A stretch of DNA of 64,000 bases from Halobacillus halophilus (GCF_020171985.1 NZ_JAIVAL010000013.1:101099-165098); one strand, 5' to 3'. Counted from the stretch's first letter, positions 8,268 to 17,774 are shown. Notes: a model not told the origin generated them from the letters alone. A program made the numbers and translations.

Positions 8268-9236
8268 ATGTTTAGATCAAAGTTCCTTTTATTATTCAGT
8301 CTATTGATCATGCTTACTGTAGTAACGGCATGTAATAATAATGAAGACACTACGTCTTCTGAAGAAAACTCTTCAGACCAAAATCAAGGTGAACAATCAA
8401 ACGAAGAACGAACGTTGACTCATGAGATGGGAGAAGTAACCATCCCTTCCAACCCTGAACGCATTCTCGCCCCTTACTTAGAAGATCCTTTAGTAGCTCT
8501 TGGAGAGCAGCCCGTGGCACAGTGGTCGATTGGTGACACAGTTCTCGACTACCTACAGCCGCAATTAGAGGGTGTTCCAAAAATAGCCTGGGATCTGCCA
8601 TTAGAACAAACCATTAACCAGGATCCAGGTTTAATCTTATTCAGCGGTCCATCCGCTCTGCAAAATGGTACGTATGAAGAGTACAGTGATATTGCTCCGA
8701 CCTACGTATTTAGTGAAGAAAACAGTTCAGATTGGCGCAAGCAATTAACTCAAATGGGTGAAATTCTTGGTAAACAAAAAGAAGCCGAACAGGCACTGGC
8801 TGATTTTGACCAAAAAGCAAAGGAAGCTAAAGCAAGTCTGAAGGAGTCCATTGGTGACGAGTCCGTTGCATTCATATGGGCTTCAGGTGAACAATTCTAC
8901 GTTTTCGAAAACACTCGTTATGGTGCAGAAGTTCTCTATAACGACCTTGGTGTCACCCAGCCTGAGTTTATTAAAAACCTTCCGGAAGCCGAAGCGCAAT
9001 GGAATCCAATCGCATTAGAAAAACTGGGACAAATGGATGCTGACCATGTCTTCTTAATTGCTCAGGAGGGAGAAGCCGGGTTGGAAATCCTTAAAAATAG
9101 TTCCGTATGGCAAAGCACCCCGGCTGTTGAAAAGGACCAGGTTTATCAAATGAACGAACCAAGTCACTGGACCATTGATGGCGTAATTGCCCATGGCATG
9201 ACTATAGATAAGGTTACAGAGACACTAACACAATAA
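8268..9236 (+). CDS. iron-siderophore ABC transporter substrate-binding lipoprotein
   Basis: Captures ferric siderophore outside the membrane and delivers it to the FecCD permeases encoded divergently. The 322-residue precursor has a hydrophobic signal ending in the lipobox VVTAC, then an acidic Ser/Asn/Glu linker, then a periplasmic-binding fold of the FhuD/YfmC class (EVTIPSNPERILAP, IDGVIAHGMTIDKV). TAGGAGGAAAG precedes the ATG at 8268; the upstream in-frame ATG at 8202 codon frame lies in the promoter. Ligand specificity cannot be read from the sequence. Confidence 0.93.
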   Translation: MFRSKFLLLFSLLIMLTVVTACNNNEDTTSSEENSSDQNQGEQSNEERTLTHEMGEVTIPSNPERILAPYLEDPLVALGEQPVAQWSIGDTVLDYLQPQLEGVPKIAWDLPLEQTINQDPGLILFSGPSALQNGTYEEYSDIAPTYVFSEENSSDWRKQLTQMGEILGKQKEAEQALADFDQKAKEAKASLKESIGDESVAFIWASGEQFYVFENTRYGAEVLYNDLGVTQPEFIKNLPEAEAQWNPIALEKLGQMDADHVFLIAQEGEAGLEILKNSSVWQSTPAVEKDQVYQMNEPSHWTIDGVIAHGMTIDKVTETLTQ

Positions 9237-9245
9237 AGAAGGAAG

Positions 9246-9274
9246 AAAGTGTAAACGTATATGTTTACACTTTT
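9246..9274 (+). terminator. terminator after the siderophore-binding gene
   Basis: AAAGTGTAAAC and GTTTACACTTT form a perfect stem around GTATAT and run into seven T. Confidence 0.9.
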
Positions 9275-9339
9275 TTTGGTTCTATTAAAATTATGTTGAA
9301 TTGTAACCAAAAAGGTTATTGCACAATAGGGCCGGTTAG

Positions 9340-9932
9340 TTGAAGACTCAGTTTCGAGCTATTTGATGAGAGGGTAGGTCCTGCGGGGGACCTGGCCGAA
9401 CAAGAGGATCGAAACCACTCAGCATCTTATCTACTTCGTTATAATTCTATAAAGGGAATATTTCCTGCATTTTGCTTCATTTCAATTGAAAACGCTGATA
9501 TAAAGGCGTTTGCTGAAATGAGTGATGAACAATTCCTCTTCTTCAAAAGGTCCGATTTTCTGCCTATGGTTGGGCTGGTGGGGAAATGGGGAGACTCCCA
9601 TGGGAGAAGGAATCAGGTGAGATCCCGCAGGGAGTGAAACGAGCGAGGAAGCTCACCGTAAAAAGGAGGATCGACTAAAGTCGCCACGTCCTGTGGCAAC
9701 GTCGATCGACCCTACGTCGTGTAGGGCCATAGGAAAGTGTTCAAATGTGGCATCACCCCGAAAGACACGACCAGCATAAGCCGAGCATCAAAAGGGCGGT
9801 GGTCTTTCCGTCCGTTGATGAATGGCTTATGTCTCGAGTGTCTGTGTGATAGAACAAGACGAGTCATTTCCCCACCAGCCCTTTCCTCAATCAAACGTAT
9901 TGGACTTAGTTATCTCGAAATCGAGTCTTCAA
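9340..9932. mobile_element. non-coding mosaic repeat element, copy A (MITE-like)
   Basis: A 593-bp element bounded by the inverted pair TTGAAGACTCAGTTTCGAG (9340-9358) and CTCGAAATCGAGTCTTCAA (9914-9932), 17 of 19 matching. Inside are a second inverted pair GGCTGGTGGGGAAATG / CATTTCCCCACCAGCC (about 9566-9581 and 9868-9884), a module running from GGAGACTCCCATGGGAG to GAGGAAGCTCACCG shared with copy B, and a 170-bp module (9707-9890) shared with copy C that folds into a long imperfect hairpin (arms about 9752-9791 and 9815-9850). Short open frames here are not gene-like. No transposase is present. Confidence 0.75.
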
Positions 9933-10163
9933 GTAACGGGAGCTTTCCTTAAATAAAGCAGATGTGTTCGTTACGATCCTTACACCCTCTTTGTCCTTTT
10001 ACCCTAATCAAACCCCAATACTTTATAACTGTATAAATAAGTAATTCAAGCGTGACTTTTGACCCTTTTTGTAACAGAGAACATATTAAGTAAGGTCCTA
10101 AAGCAGGAGGTTCGTTCCAGAAGTCGAACATTATCATAATATGACGAGTATGGAGGTTATGAA
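9933..10163. other. intergenic leader region upstream of the GGDEF-EAL gene
   Basis: No gene is seen. The first bases (AAGTAACGGGAGCTT follow-on of the repeat end) match the outer flank of copies B and C in inverse orientation. The rest is AT-rich and presumably holds the promoter of the downstream gene, but no convincing -35/-10 pair stands out. Confidence 0.4.
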
Positions 10164-12986
10164 ATGGCTGAAGAACAAACTAGATATTCTCGCCTTGCGC
10201 AAATTACCCAGCTTATCAATACTAAGCTTGATTTGCGTGATGTTTTAGAGCACGTCGTAACAGCCATATCCGAAGAGATCACGCGCTGTGATTCCGTAGG
10301 GATTTACCTGCCGCAGGAAGATGGCACTTATAGAGGGTACGTCGGAAAACCAGCTCTTATAAATGGAATGACCCTTGATATGCATATTGTAGATCCAGAA
10401 TACGACCAACTTGCAAAAGAAGTCATTGAGACGAAGAAAACCATTTATATTCCAGATACCTCCAAAGACAATCGCCCTGATTCAAGGGCGATAAATGCGT
10501 TCAAGATAAATTCTCTACTGGTAGCCCCTATTTTTTATGAAAATGAAATTTATGGATTGGTATTCTTATTCGACTATGGAATTCCTATGGATTTGACCGA
10601 TGATGAAATAGAGTCCATCAATGCTTATGTAAATATGGCTGCTGTCGCTATTCGAAATGCCACTAATTTGACCCGTAAAGAAGATTTGATTAAAGAAAAG
10701 CAGCTATTGCTGAATGTAACCCGCGAACTCTCACTCTGTTCTTCTCTTCAAGAAGCCATTGACAAATGTTTCCATTACTTAAGTGAAGTATTACAAAACA
10801 ATAATATTGGAGCCCACTTTCTAGATCCTGCAGCTGAGTTGCAGATGAAGCCCGTCAGCTTGAGTAAAAACAGTGACTGGACAGAAGATGATTGGAAGAA
10901 CACACATCAGCAACTAAAGGTTGATTTTTCAAATGATGCTGCTTTCCGAGAGGTTGTAGAGAAGAAACATTCCATCATGATTCCTGACGTTACCATAGAT
11001 TCAAGACCAAACCATGAGGCATGCACGCGATTTGGTATCAAAGGATTATATATGATCCCCCTGGTAGCTGTAGGAGAAGTACTTGGAACAATAGCCATTG
11101 TAAATTTACAAGAAAGAGGCTATACATATCCACGCCATGTTCGCCAACTAGCTGAATCCATAGTAGATGCCACAGCACCTGTTCTTTTTAATCTAATTTA
11201 TATGGAAAAACAAGAATCGATTATTAACAAACGAACCTCTGAGCTTACTCAAAAAAATAAGGAACTTGAGGAAGCCATCACAGATTTGCAAAAAATCAGC
11301 AATGAAAAAGAACTTATACTAAATTCAGCCGGCGAAGGGATTTTTGGACTTAACTTAGACGGAAAAATCACATTCGCTAACCCTTCCGCGATCGAACTGC
11401 TTGGTTATCCGAACGAAGATGGAATTATGGGACTTTCTTACAAAAAGATCTTCTATCAGGTGGACCAGGCCGGTAATTTCCATAAATTCGTGGAAGCGGA
11501 TGATGCCGATAACAACCTTGGTCATTCCGATCGTTACTTTCAAAAGAAAAATGGTTCTTATTTTCCGGTCGAATATGTGATCACACCCCAAAGACAAGCT
11601 GAGCAAATTGTAGGTTATGTAATTACATTTAAAGATGTGACCTCCAGAAAACAAATGGAAGAAAAAATAAAATACCATGCCTATTACGATATAGTGACGA
11701 ATATACCCAATCGTGTTCTATTCCAGGACAGGCTGAACCAGGCCTTAACGTACGCTGAACTCCACAACCGTTCATTAGCCATCCTTTTCTTGGACTTAGA
11801 TCGATTTAAGAAGATTAACGATACATTTGGTCATAGCTTTGGAGATACAGTACTTCAAAAAGCTGCACAGCGACTGGAGTCTGCTATGCCTAAAGATGCC
11901 ACCGTTTCTAGACAAGGCGGAGATGAATTCATCATCCTTCTGCCAAGCGTGAAGGAAGAGCAGGATGCCGTCAATTATGCAAACAAAATCCTCCAGGTAT
12001 TCGAGCAGCAATTCACAATAAATAATCAGGAAATAGCCATTAAAACAAGTATCGGAATCAGTCTTTACCCATCTGACGGATCAGGTGCCGAAGAGCTTAT
12101 TAAGCATGCTGATTTGGCTATGTACAAAGCCAAAGAGCTTTCAGGGAACCAATTTCAATTTTATTCAACGGACATTGATAATCGCTCTATAGAAACTATA
12201 AAACTGGAAAACGACCTCTACAAGGCTTTAAACGAAGAAAACTCGTTCATGTTATATTATCAGCCTAAAATAAATCTGGAAACCAAAAAAATGATTGGTA
12301 TGGAAGCTCTAATTCGCTGGGAACACCCTGATTTTGGGTTAGTACCACCTCAAGCCTTTATACCTCTTGCTGAGGAAACAGGGTTAATCAGGAAACTCGG
12401 AGAATGGGTATTAAAAGAAGCTTGTAAGCAGATGAAACAATGGTACATAAAGGGATATAGGGATTGGACGGTTTCCGTCAATTTGTCACCTCAGCAATTC
12501 AACCAGAACAACTTAGTTAACGTGGTCGAGCGTGTCCTTAATGAAACTCGTCTACCTGCAGGAAACTTGGAATTAGAGTTAACAGAAAACCTCATCATTC
12601 ACAATACTTGTAAAACAACGACTACTATTAAACAACTGAAAGACCTGGGGATTAAAATTTCAATTGATGATTTCGGCACAGGATATTCATCGCTAGGGTA
12701 CTTAAAGAACTTTCCTGTGGATACCCTTAAAATCGATAAATCCTTTATCGATGACATTACAATTAATAAAAATAATGCAGCGATCACCGATACCATTATC
12801 ACTTTAGCCAACAGCCTTAAACTTGACGTAATCGCTGAAGGAGTAGAGACGCAGGATCAGATTGATTTCCTTCAAGGCCGTGGGTGTTATTTAATCCAAG
12901 GGTTCTTTTTCAGTCGTCCTCTCCCTCCCGGTCAACTGATTGAAGAATTTGTAAAAAAACATTCTACAAAGGGGTTAAAAAAATGA
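10164..12986 (+). CDS. GAF-GAF-PAS-GGDEF-EAL cyclic-di-GMP enzyme
   Basis: A 940-residue soluble signalling protein. Two GAF domains (about residues 8-170 and 180-340), a short coiled coil, a PAS domain (about 378-495), a GGDEF domain with intact Gly585-Gly-Asp-Glu-Phe589, and an EAL domain with intact Glu714-Ala-Leu716 plus the DDFGTGYSSL loop. Both cyclase and phosphodiesterase active sites look preserved, so it could make or degrade c-di-GMP depending on GAF/PAS input. No membrane segments. GGAGG precedes the ATG. Its stop overlaps the next start (ATGA), coupling it to a ThDP enzyme, which is unusual. Confidence 0.93.
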   Translation: MAEEQTRYSRLAQITQLINTKLDLRDVLEHVVTAISEEITRCDSVGIYLPQEDGTYRGYVGKPALINGMTLDMHIVDPEYDQLAKEVIETKKTIYIPDTSKDNRPDSRAINAFKINSLLVAPIFYENEIYGLVFLFDYGIPMDLTDDEIESINAYVNMAAVAIRNATNLTRKEDLIKEKQLLLNVTRELSLCSSLQEAIDKCFHYLSEVLQNNNIGAHFLDPAAELQMKPVSLSKNSDWTEDDWKNTHQQLKVDFSNDAAFREVVEKKHSIMIPDVTIDSRPNHEACTRFGIKGLYMIPLVAVGEVLGTIAIVNLQERGYTYPRHVRQLAESIVDATAPVLFNLIYMEKQESIINKRTSELTQKNKELEEAITDLQKISNEKELILNSAGEGIFGLNLDGKITFANPSAIELLGYPNEDGIMGLSYKKIFYQVDQAGNFHKFVEADDADNNLGHSDRYFQKKNGSYFPVEYVITPQRQAEQIVGYVITFKDVTSRKQMEEKIKYHAYYDIVTNIPNRVLFQDRLNQALTYAELHNRSLAILFLDLDRFKKINDTFGHSFGDTVLQKAAQRLESAMPKDATVSRQGGDEFIILLPSVKEEQDAVNYANKILQVFEQQFTINNQEIAIKTSIGISLYPSDGSGAEELIKHADLAMYKAKELSGNQFQFYSTDIDNRSIETIKLENDLYKALNEENSFMLYYQPKINLETKKMIGMEALIRWEHPDFGLVPPQAFIPLAEETGLIRKLGEWVLKEACKQMKQWYIKGYRDWTVSVNLSPQQFNQNNLVNVVERVLNETRLPAGNLELELTENLIIHNTCKTTTTIKQLKDLGIKISIDDFGTGYSSLGYLKNFPVDTLKIDKSFIDDITINKNNAAITDTIITLANSLKLDVIAEGVETQDQIDFLQGRGCYLIQGFFFSRPLPPGQLIEEFVKKHSTKGLKK

Positions 12987-14617
12987 AATCCGTTCGAGCT
13001 GTTTTGGATTACCTGGTGTCAGGAAATGTTTCCAAAATCTTTGGAATCCCTGCTGGGTCCGTTAATGCTTTTTTCGATGAACTTTATGATATACCTTCCA
13101 TTACACCTATCATCGCTAAACACGAAGGTGCAGCCGCCTATATGGCCGCTTCTTATGCCAAGTATTCTCAGTCACTCGGGGTTTGCATTGGGAGCAGCGG
13201 TCCCGGTGGTACTAACTTAGTTACGGGCGCTGCAAATGCTATGCGGGAACACTTGCCTGTGCTGTTTCTAACGGGCGCTGTACCTGTTAACACTGTGGGA
13301 CTTAACGCTTCCCAGGAGCTTCATGCGGACCCGCTTTATCAATCTGTCACTAAGTACAGTAAAAGGGTGGATAAGGCAGAAGAACTTCTCTCTGAAATTC
13401 ATAAGGCTGTAGAAATTGCTCTCACGGGAGTCCCGGGACCTGTACATATTGCCATGCCGATCGATGTACAGCTTCATGATATTCATGCACCCCGGATTCC
13501 AGCTTTCCCATCCCGCACTCCCTTACTGCCGGATGACCAGTTAATTCATGATACGGTTAATAAACTAACCGAAGTTAAAAATGGTTATATTTTTGCTGGT
13601 CAAGGTATACGGGGTTCAGTTAATGATGTTCTTGAATTAGCCGAAACTCTTAACTGGCCGATTGTTACTACCCCGCAGGCCAAAGGGTTGATCCCCGATG
13701 ATCATCCACTGCTCACTGGTGTATTCGGGTTTGCCGGTCATGAACAAGCTTCCCAGCTTATTAATGATCGTACTAAGGAAGCCGTTCTTATTTTAGGCTC
13801 CAGTCTCGGAGAAACGGCCACTAACAATTGGAACTCTAATATTAATAAAGATAAATGGACTATCCAGGTCGATTTCGATGCTTCTGTTTTTAATCGAAAA
13901 TATATCGTAGACACAGCGATTCACGGTGATGTTCATCTTACAGTTTCTTCAATCATCACAGAACTAAATGCACGCGGAAAGAAAAGAAACTCTTATCCTG
14001 CTGTGAGTAGGTCTAAAGTGGCTTTGACGGAGGAGTACAACACCTCCAACGTGCTGCTTAAGTTACAGGAAATATTGCCTTCAGCTTCAAGATATACAAT
14101 CGATATTGGAGAATTTATGGCCTACGTCATTAACCATATGAATGTTCTTCATGAAGATTCCTATGATATAAACGTGCATTTCGGGGCAATGGGGAGTGGA
14201 ATCGGCAGTGCTATTGGCGCCAAGCTAGCTGAACCGGAGCGGCCAACAATTAGTATTACAGGAGATGGCTGCTTCTTTATGCATGGAATGGAGATCCTGA
14301 CCGCAAAAGAATACGATGTTCCTGTTCTGTTTGTAGTCATGAACAATTCACGCCTTGGCATGGTTCATCATGGACATTCCCTTCAATATAAACGAGCCCA
14401 CGAACGTTTTTCTCAGCAGCCGGTGGATATATCTCAAATGGCTGCTTCCCTAGGTGTACCGTGCGTTCGAATTGATCATCTAGGTGAACTTACTGAAGAA
14501 AAGGTGCAACCATTACTTCAAAACTCCGGTCCTTCCTTACTGGAAATATCTTTGGTTGATGATACCGTTCCGCCTATGGGAGACCGAGTGAAATTTCTTT
14601 CATCCTTTGGAAAATAA
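12983..14617 (+). CDS. thiamine-diphosphate-dependent acetolactate synthase-like enzyme
   Basis: A 544-residue three-domain ThDP enzyme. The catalytic Glu48 lies in KHEGAAAYMA, the Pyr domain has SSGPGGTNLVTG, and the PP domain has the GDGC...NN metal-ThDP motif near residue 427. Overall most like acetolactate synthase/pyruvate oxidase/benzoylformate decarboxylase relatives, but it is not the standard biosynthetic IlvB, and the substrate is unknown. The ATG overlaps the stop of the c-di-GMP gene by four bases. A terminator follows, so the pair is a closed two-gene unit. Confidence 0.88.
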   Translation: MKSVRAVLDYLVSGNVSKIFGIPAGSVNAFFDELYDIPSITPIIAKHEGAAAYMAASYAKYSQSLGVCIGSSGPGGTNLVTGAANAMREHLPVLFLTGAVPVNTVGLNASQELHADPLYQSVTKYSKRVDKAEELLSEIHKAVEIALTGVPGPVHIAMPIDVQLHDIHAPRIPAFPSRTPLLPDDQLIHDTVNKLTEVKNGYIFAGQGIRGSVNDVLELAETLNWPIVTTPQAKGLIPDDHPLLTGVFGFAGHEQASQLINDRTKEAVLILGSSLGETATNNWNSNINKDKWTIQVDFDASVFNRKYIVDTAIHGDVHLTVSSIITELNARGKKRNSYPAVSRSKVALTEEYNTSNVLLKLQEILPSASRYTIDIGEFMAYVINHMNVLHEDSYDINVHFGAMGSGIGSAIGAKLAEPERPTISITGDGCFFMHGMEILTAKEYDVPVLFVVMNNSRLGMVHHGHSLQYKRAHERFSQQPVDISQMAASLGVPCVRIDHLGELTEEKVQPLLQNSGPSLLEISLVDDTVPPMGDRVKFLSSFGK

Positions 14618-14672
14618 GGTAATGAACATACAAACTCCGAAAATAAAATAGTTAAGATTCAAATCTATTTCA

Positions 14673-14695
14673 GCTCGCATCCGCGAGCTTTTTTG
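14673..14695 (+). terminator. terminator after the ThDP gene
   Basis: AGCTCGC and GCGAGCT pair around ATCC and run into six T. Confidence 0.88.
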
Positions 14696-14768
14696 GGATA
14701 GTCCTTCGTATGAGCACCGCCCCTTTTGAATAATTATGGAAGGAAGGTTTAGACAAGGGGTGGAGATA

Positions 14769-15569
14769 ATGAAAAGCTTTCAAGAAACGGCTAAGTTCGA
14801 GCATCAATTCTGGCTGCAAATTTTAGGGGACCACGCCAGATTCATCAGAGATTCGTTATACTCGTCAGAAAAAGAAACAGTTGAATTGGCTAAGTCTTAT
14901 GTCCAACTATGGGATAGTTTTCTTACTGAATCCAGAAGCGGGCTTATACAGGATTGGATGACCTTCAGCCTCCAAGTTGGAGAAAAAGTACGTGAATTTC
15001 GCCGGTTCAAGCTTGATTTAATTGAGCGCTCTCTTTTTGGTCAGGTCAAGATTCACCTTCCTCCCACTTTTATTAATCACATGGTAAATGAACTGGAAGA
15101 GTATATGCTGGTTATTGGCTATTTAGGAAAAAGAGAAGTACCGCCTCTCTTTCATGAGCTGCATCACCATCTCCTTTGGTTAATGGACGCTTCAGGACAC
15201 GCAGGCGCTATTAATGATGAACTTGATGGTGTGGAAAAGCGTCTGAAAGAAAAAAGCGAGAAGTTTACAAAGCATTTTGAGCAATTTTACTTAAAAGCCG
15301 TAGAAATGAAAGGGTACCTGCGTACGAATCGCCAGTCCTTTCCAGCACTGAGACGATTTAACGATGAAGTAGCCCTTGAAATGAAGATTTTTAAAACCTT
15401 TCTGCGGGAATTGGAAGAAATGGAGATGAATGCCGAACTCTTAGGTACTTTTTCTGCTTTAATGGCAGATCATATGGCTCGCGAAGAATGCTATTATTTA
15501 TTTAAAGTAGCTGAGTCTACCCAGGGAGAATACCCTTCCTGTGACCCTACAAAGCCCCGTACGGAATAA
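14769..15569 (+). CDS. DUF2935 family protein
   Basis: A 266-residue all-helical protein. The opening FEHQFWLQILGDHARFIRDSL is the DUF2935 signature, repeated weakly in the second half (MADHMAREECYYLFKV), suggesting two four-helix-bundle units with His/Glu clusters able to bind metal. The biochemical role is unknown. The ATG at 14769 follows AAGGGGTGGAG; an in-frame ATG at 14736 lacks a site and would include it. Monocistronic, ending in a terminator shared with the convergent flavin reductase. Confidence 0.87.
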   Translation: MKSFQETAKFEHQFWLQILGDHARFIRDSLYSSEKETVELAKSYVQLWDSFLTESRSGLIQDWMTFSLQVGEKVREFRRFKLDLIERSLFGQVKIHLPPTFINHMVNELEEYMLVIGYLGKREVPPLFHELHHHLLWLMDASGHAGAINDELDGVEKRLKEKSEKFTKHFEQFYLKAVEMKGYLRTNRQSFPALRRFNDEVALEMKIFKTFLRELEEMEMNAELLGTFSALMADHMAREECYYLFKVAESTQGEYPSCDPTKPRTE

Positions 15570-15596
15570 AAAAGCACCCCCATGGGGTGCTTTTTT
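15568..15596. terminator. bidirectional terminator
   Basis: AAAAAAGCACCCC and GGGGTGCTTTTTT pair around a short CA loop and serve both convergent genes. Confidence 0.92.
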
Positions 15597-16191
15597 ATTC
15601 CGGTAAATTCTCATTTGGAAGCTTGTAGAATTCACGGATATAACTATAATCTCCTGCCATACGCCCCACAGGTTTTAACTTATATGGGTCAATTTTATCT
15701 GTTTCCATATACACTTCTTCCCTTACATGATAGCCCACAACCTTTCCAAGAATAAGCTGGTTAAGTCCCAGATCAATAATCCTGTCGAGCTCACACTCCA
15801 TGCTTACGGGGGCATCAGTAACTAGTGGAGCTTTTACATACGCGGCTCGTTCTGTGCTGGTTCCTGCCTGTATGAATTCATTTGTTTCTCTCGGATGAGC
15901 TTTGCTGCTTTCATGCATCTGATTGGCCAGCGACTCAGACACGATATTCACGACAAACTGGCCGGTCTCTTTAATATTAGTAAGGGTATCTTTTTCCCTT
16001 TCCACACTTCCCACTGAAAAACACAACGTGATAGGGTCCATTGAAGCTACGGTAAAAAAGCTGAACGGAGCTAAATTGCCTACACCATCTTCACTTTCTG
16101 TAGAAACCCATGCTATCGGTCTTGGTACAACTGCCCCTTTAATCAACTTACTCATATTATGGTCCTTAAACTGATCCTTATGGATTAACAA
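15595..16191 (-). CDS. flavin reductase-like FMN-binding protein
   Basis: A 198-residue split-barrel FMN protein of the flavin reductase/flavoredoxin group. Motifs: VVPRPIAWVST near residue 21, NLAPFSFFTVASMDP, and the ending PVGRMAGDYSYI. The start is a TTG seven bases after AGGAGGG; the nearby ATG is out of frame. Likely a single-gene unit. The physiological electron acceptor cannot be told. Confidence 0.9.
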   Translation of the reverse strand: MLIHKDQFKDHNMSKLIKGAVVPRPIAWVSTESEDGVGNLAPFSFFTVASMDPITLCFSVGSVEREKDTLTNIKETGQFVVNIVSESLANQMHESSKAHPRETNEFIQAGTSTERAAYVKAPLVTDAPVSMECELDRIIDLGLNQLILGKVVGYHVREEVYMETDKIDPYKLKPVGRMAGDYSYIREFYKLPNENLPE

Positions 16192-16344
16192 AACATATCC
16201 CTCCTGAGAACGTTTACACCTATCATACGCGAATCATTTTTCATTCTCATCTCTCTTGCTCAATCTGTGTTTAATTACAACATTTTAGGGAATATATGGA
16301 TTAATTAACACAATATTTATAAAATTTTAAAGGAGGCCCTTTAA

Positions 16345-17757
16345 TTGGGAAATTTATGGAGTAGTATAGAGCAAGGGATTGCAGACTTGTCAGGTTTTTT
16401 ATGGACATATCCACTTGCTATTATTTTGATTGCAGGTGGTATTTTCCTCACCATTAGAATCAAGTTCTTTCAATTCCGCTTCTTTGGTCACGTTCTCCAT
16501 CAAACCATCGGTCAGATCTTCAAGAAAACCGATAAAAAAGGTACCATCACCCCATTTCAAGCATTCACCTCTGCCCTAGCCTCGACAGCGGGAGCCACCA
16601 ATATTGTTGGTGTTCCTATTGCCATCTCCTTAGGGGGACCCGGAGCACTATTCTGGATGTGGATTATTGCTCTAATAGGAATGGCGACAAAATACTCTGA
16701 GATTCTGCTGGGTATGAAGTACAGGGAAAAGAACGAAAAGAACGTTTGGGTCGGGGGACCTCAATATTACATAAAAAAAGCCCTCGGCTGGAAATGGCTT
16801 TCCTCTGCCTTTGCTTTTTTTCTTATGCTTGAACTAATTCCGAGTACAATGGTGCAGTCCAATTCCATTGCTACACAGGCCGAAGGAGCATTTGGATGGC
16901 CTGTTTATATTACAGGAGCTGTCGTATGTGTAGCTATTGCTGCTGTCGTATTTGGAGGTATTCAGCGTATCGCCAAGGTTACCGATAAACTGGTCCCAGG
17001 TATGGTACTCATTTATCTAACCGTCTGCTTGTATGTCATCTTTGCCAATGCCGGTCAGCTGCCGGATGTATTCAGTTTAATTTTCACTCACGCTTTCACC
17101 CCGGTTTCTGCAACAGGCGGATTCGCCGGCGCCGGTGTAGCGCAAGCTCTGCGCTGGGGAATTGCGCGCGGTCTGTATTCTAATGAAGCAGGACTTGGAA
17201 CAGCTCCTATCGCTCATGCTGCTGCTAAGACAGACCACCCTTCCAGACAAGGTCTATGGGGAATCTTCAGTGTCTTTATTGACACGATTGTGATCTGTAC
17301 AGTTTCAGGCATAACCGTTTTAGTTACCGGAGCATGGAAAGAGGTTGGGGGCACGGATGCTTCCAACATGATTAACATTGCCATTGGTACAGAGTTTGGA
17401 GACGCCTTCGGAAGTACCTTTATCTCCATTTTCCTATTATTCTTTGTCATGACGACCATTGGAATCCTGGTATTCTATGGCGAAAAACAAGCGGAATATC
17501 TATATAACCTTAAATTTGCCCGAGTTATGAGAATCGTTTATATTTTAGCAGTTTTTGTTGGGGCCATCGGTGGGCTGAAATTTGTGTGGCAATTCCTCGA
17601 TTTACTGCTGGCTTTTGTACTACTGGCCAATATTATCCCACTCCTATTTCTGCATAAAGAAATTGCAGCCCTTACAGATGATTATGTTAACCGGGTATAT
17701 AAGAAGCGTAAAAGTAAACAGGAAGTTGAACTATTTGATGAAGAAGAAGCCGGTTAA
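16345..17757 (+). CDS. alanine/glycine:cation symporter (AGCS family)
   Basis: Sodium-coupled amino-acid carrier in the cytoplasmic membrane, 470 residues with about eleven hydrophobic segments. Family blocks include TPFQAFTSALASTAGATNIVGV, the GGPGALFWMW segment, GIARGLYSNEAGLGTAPIAHAAA and the C-terminal KFVWQFLD. Starts at TTG, eight bases after AAAGGAGG, with no alternative ATG until inside the first helix. Substrate is probably alanine or glycine (AlsT-like) but glutamine is also possible for the family. Monocistronic with its own terminator. Confidence 0.93.
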   Translation: MGNLWSSIEQGIADLSGFLWTYPLAIILIAGGIFLTIRIKFFQFRFFGHVLHQTIGQIFKKTDKKGTITPFQAFTSALASTAGATNIVGVPIAISLGGPGALFWMWIIALIGMATKYSEILLGMKYREKNEKNVWVGGPQYYIKKALGWKWLSSAFAFFLMLELIPSTMVQSNSIATQAEGAFGWPVYITGAVVCVAIAAVVFGGIQRIAKVTDKLVPGMVLIYLTVCLYVIFANAGQLPDVFSLIFTHAFTPVSATGGFAGAGVAQALRWGIARGLYSNEAGLGTAPIAHAAAKTDHPSRQGLWGIFSVFIDTIVICTVSGITVLVTGAWKEVGGTDASNMINIAIGTEFGDAFGSTFISIFLLFFVMTTIGILVFYGEKQAEYLYNLKFARVMRIVYILAVFVGAIGGLKFVWQFLDLLLAFVLLANIIPLLFLHKEIAALTDDYVNRVYKKRKSKQEVELFDEEEAG

Positions 17758-17774
17758 AGTAGTTAAAGACTAAA

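Noticed and set aside
9481..9500. TGAAAACGCTGATA as a CcpA cre site
   Set aside because: The last positions do not fit the consensus, and the site lies inside a repeat element away from any promoter.
9712..9952. Overlapping open frames of 60-71 codons on both strands
   Set aside because: They lie inside repeat copy A, lack ribosome binding sites and owe their length to the inverted repeat structure.
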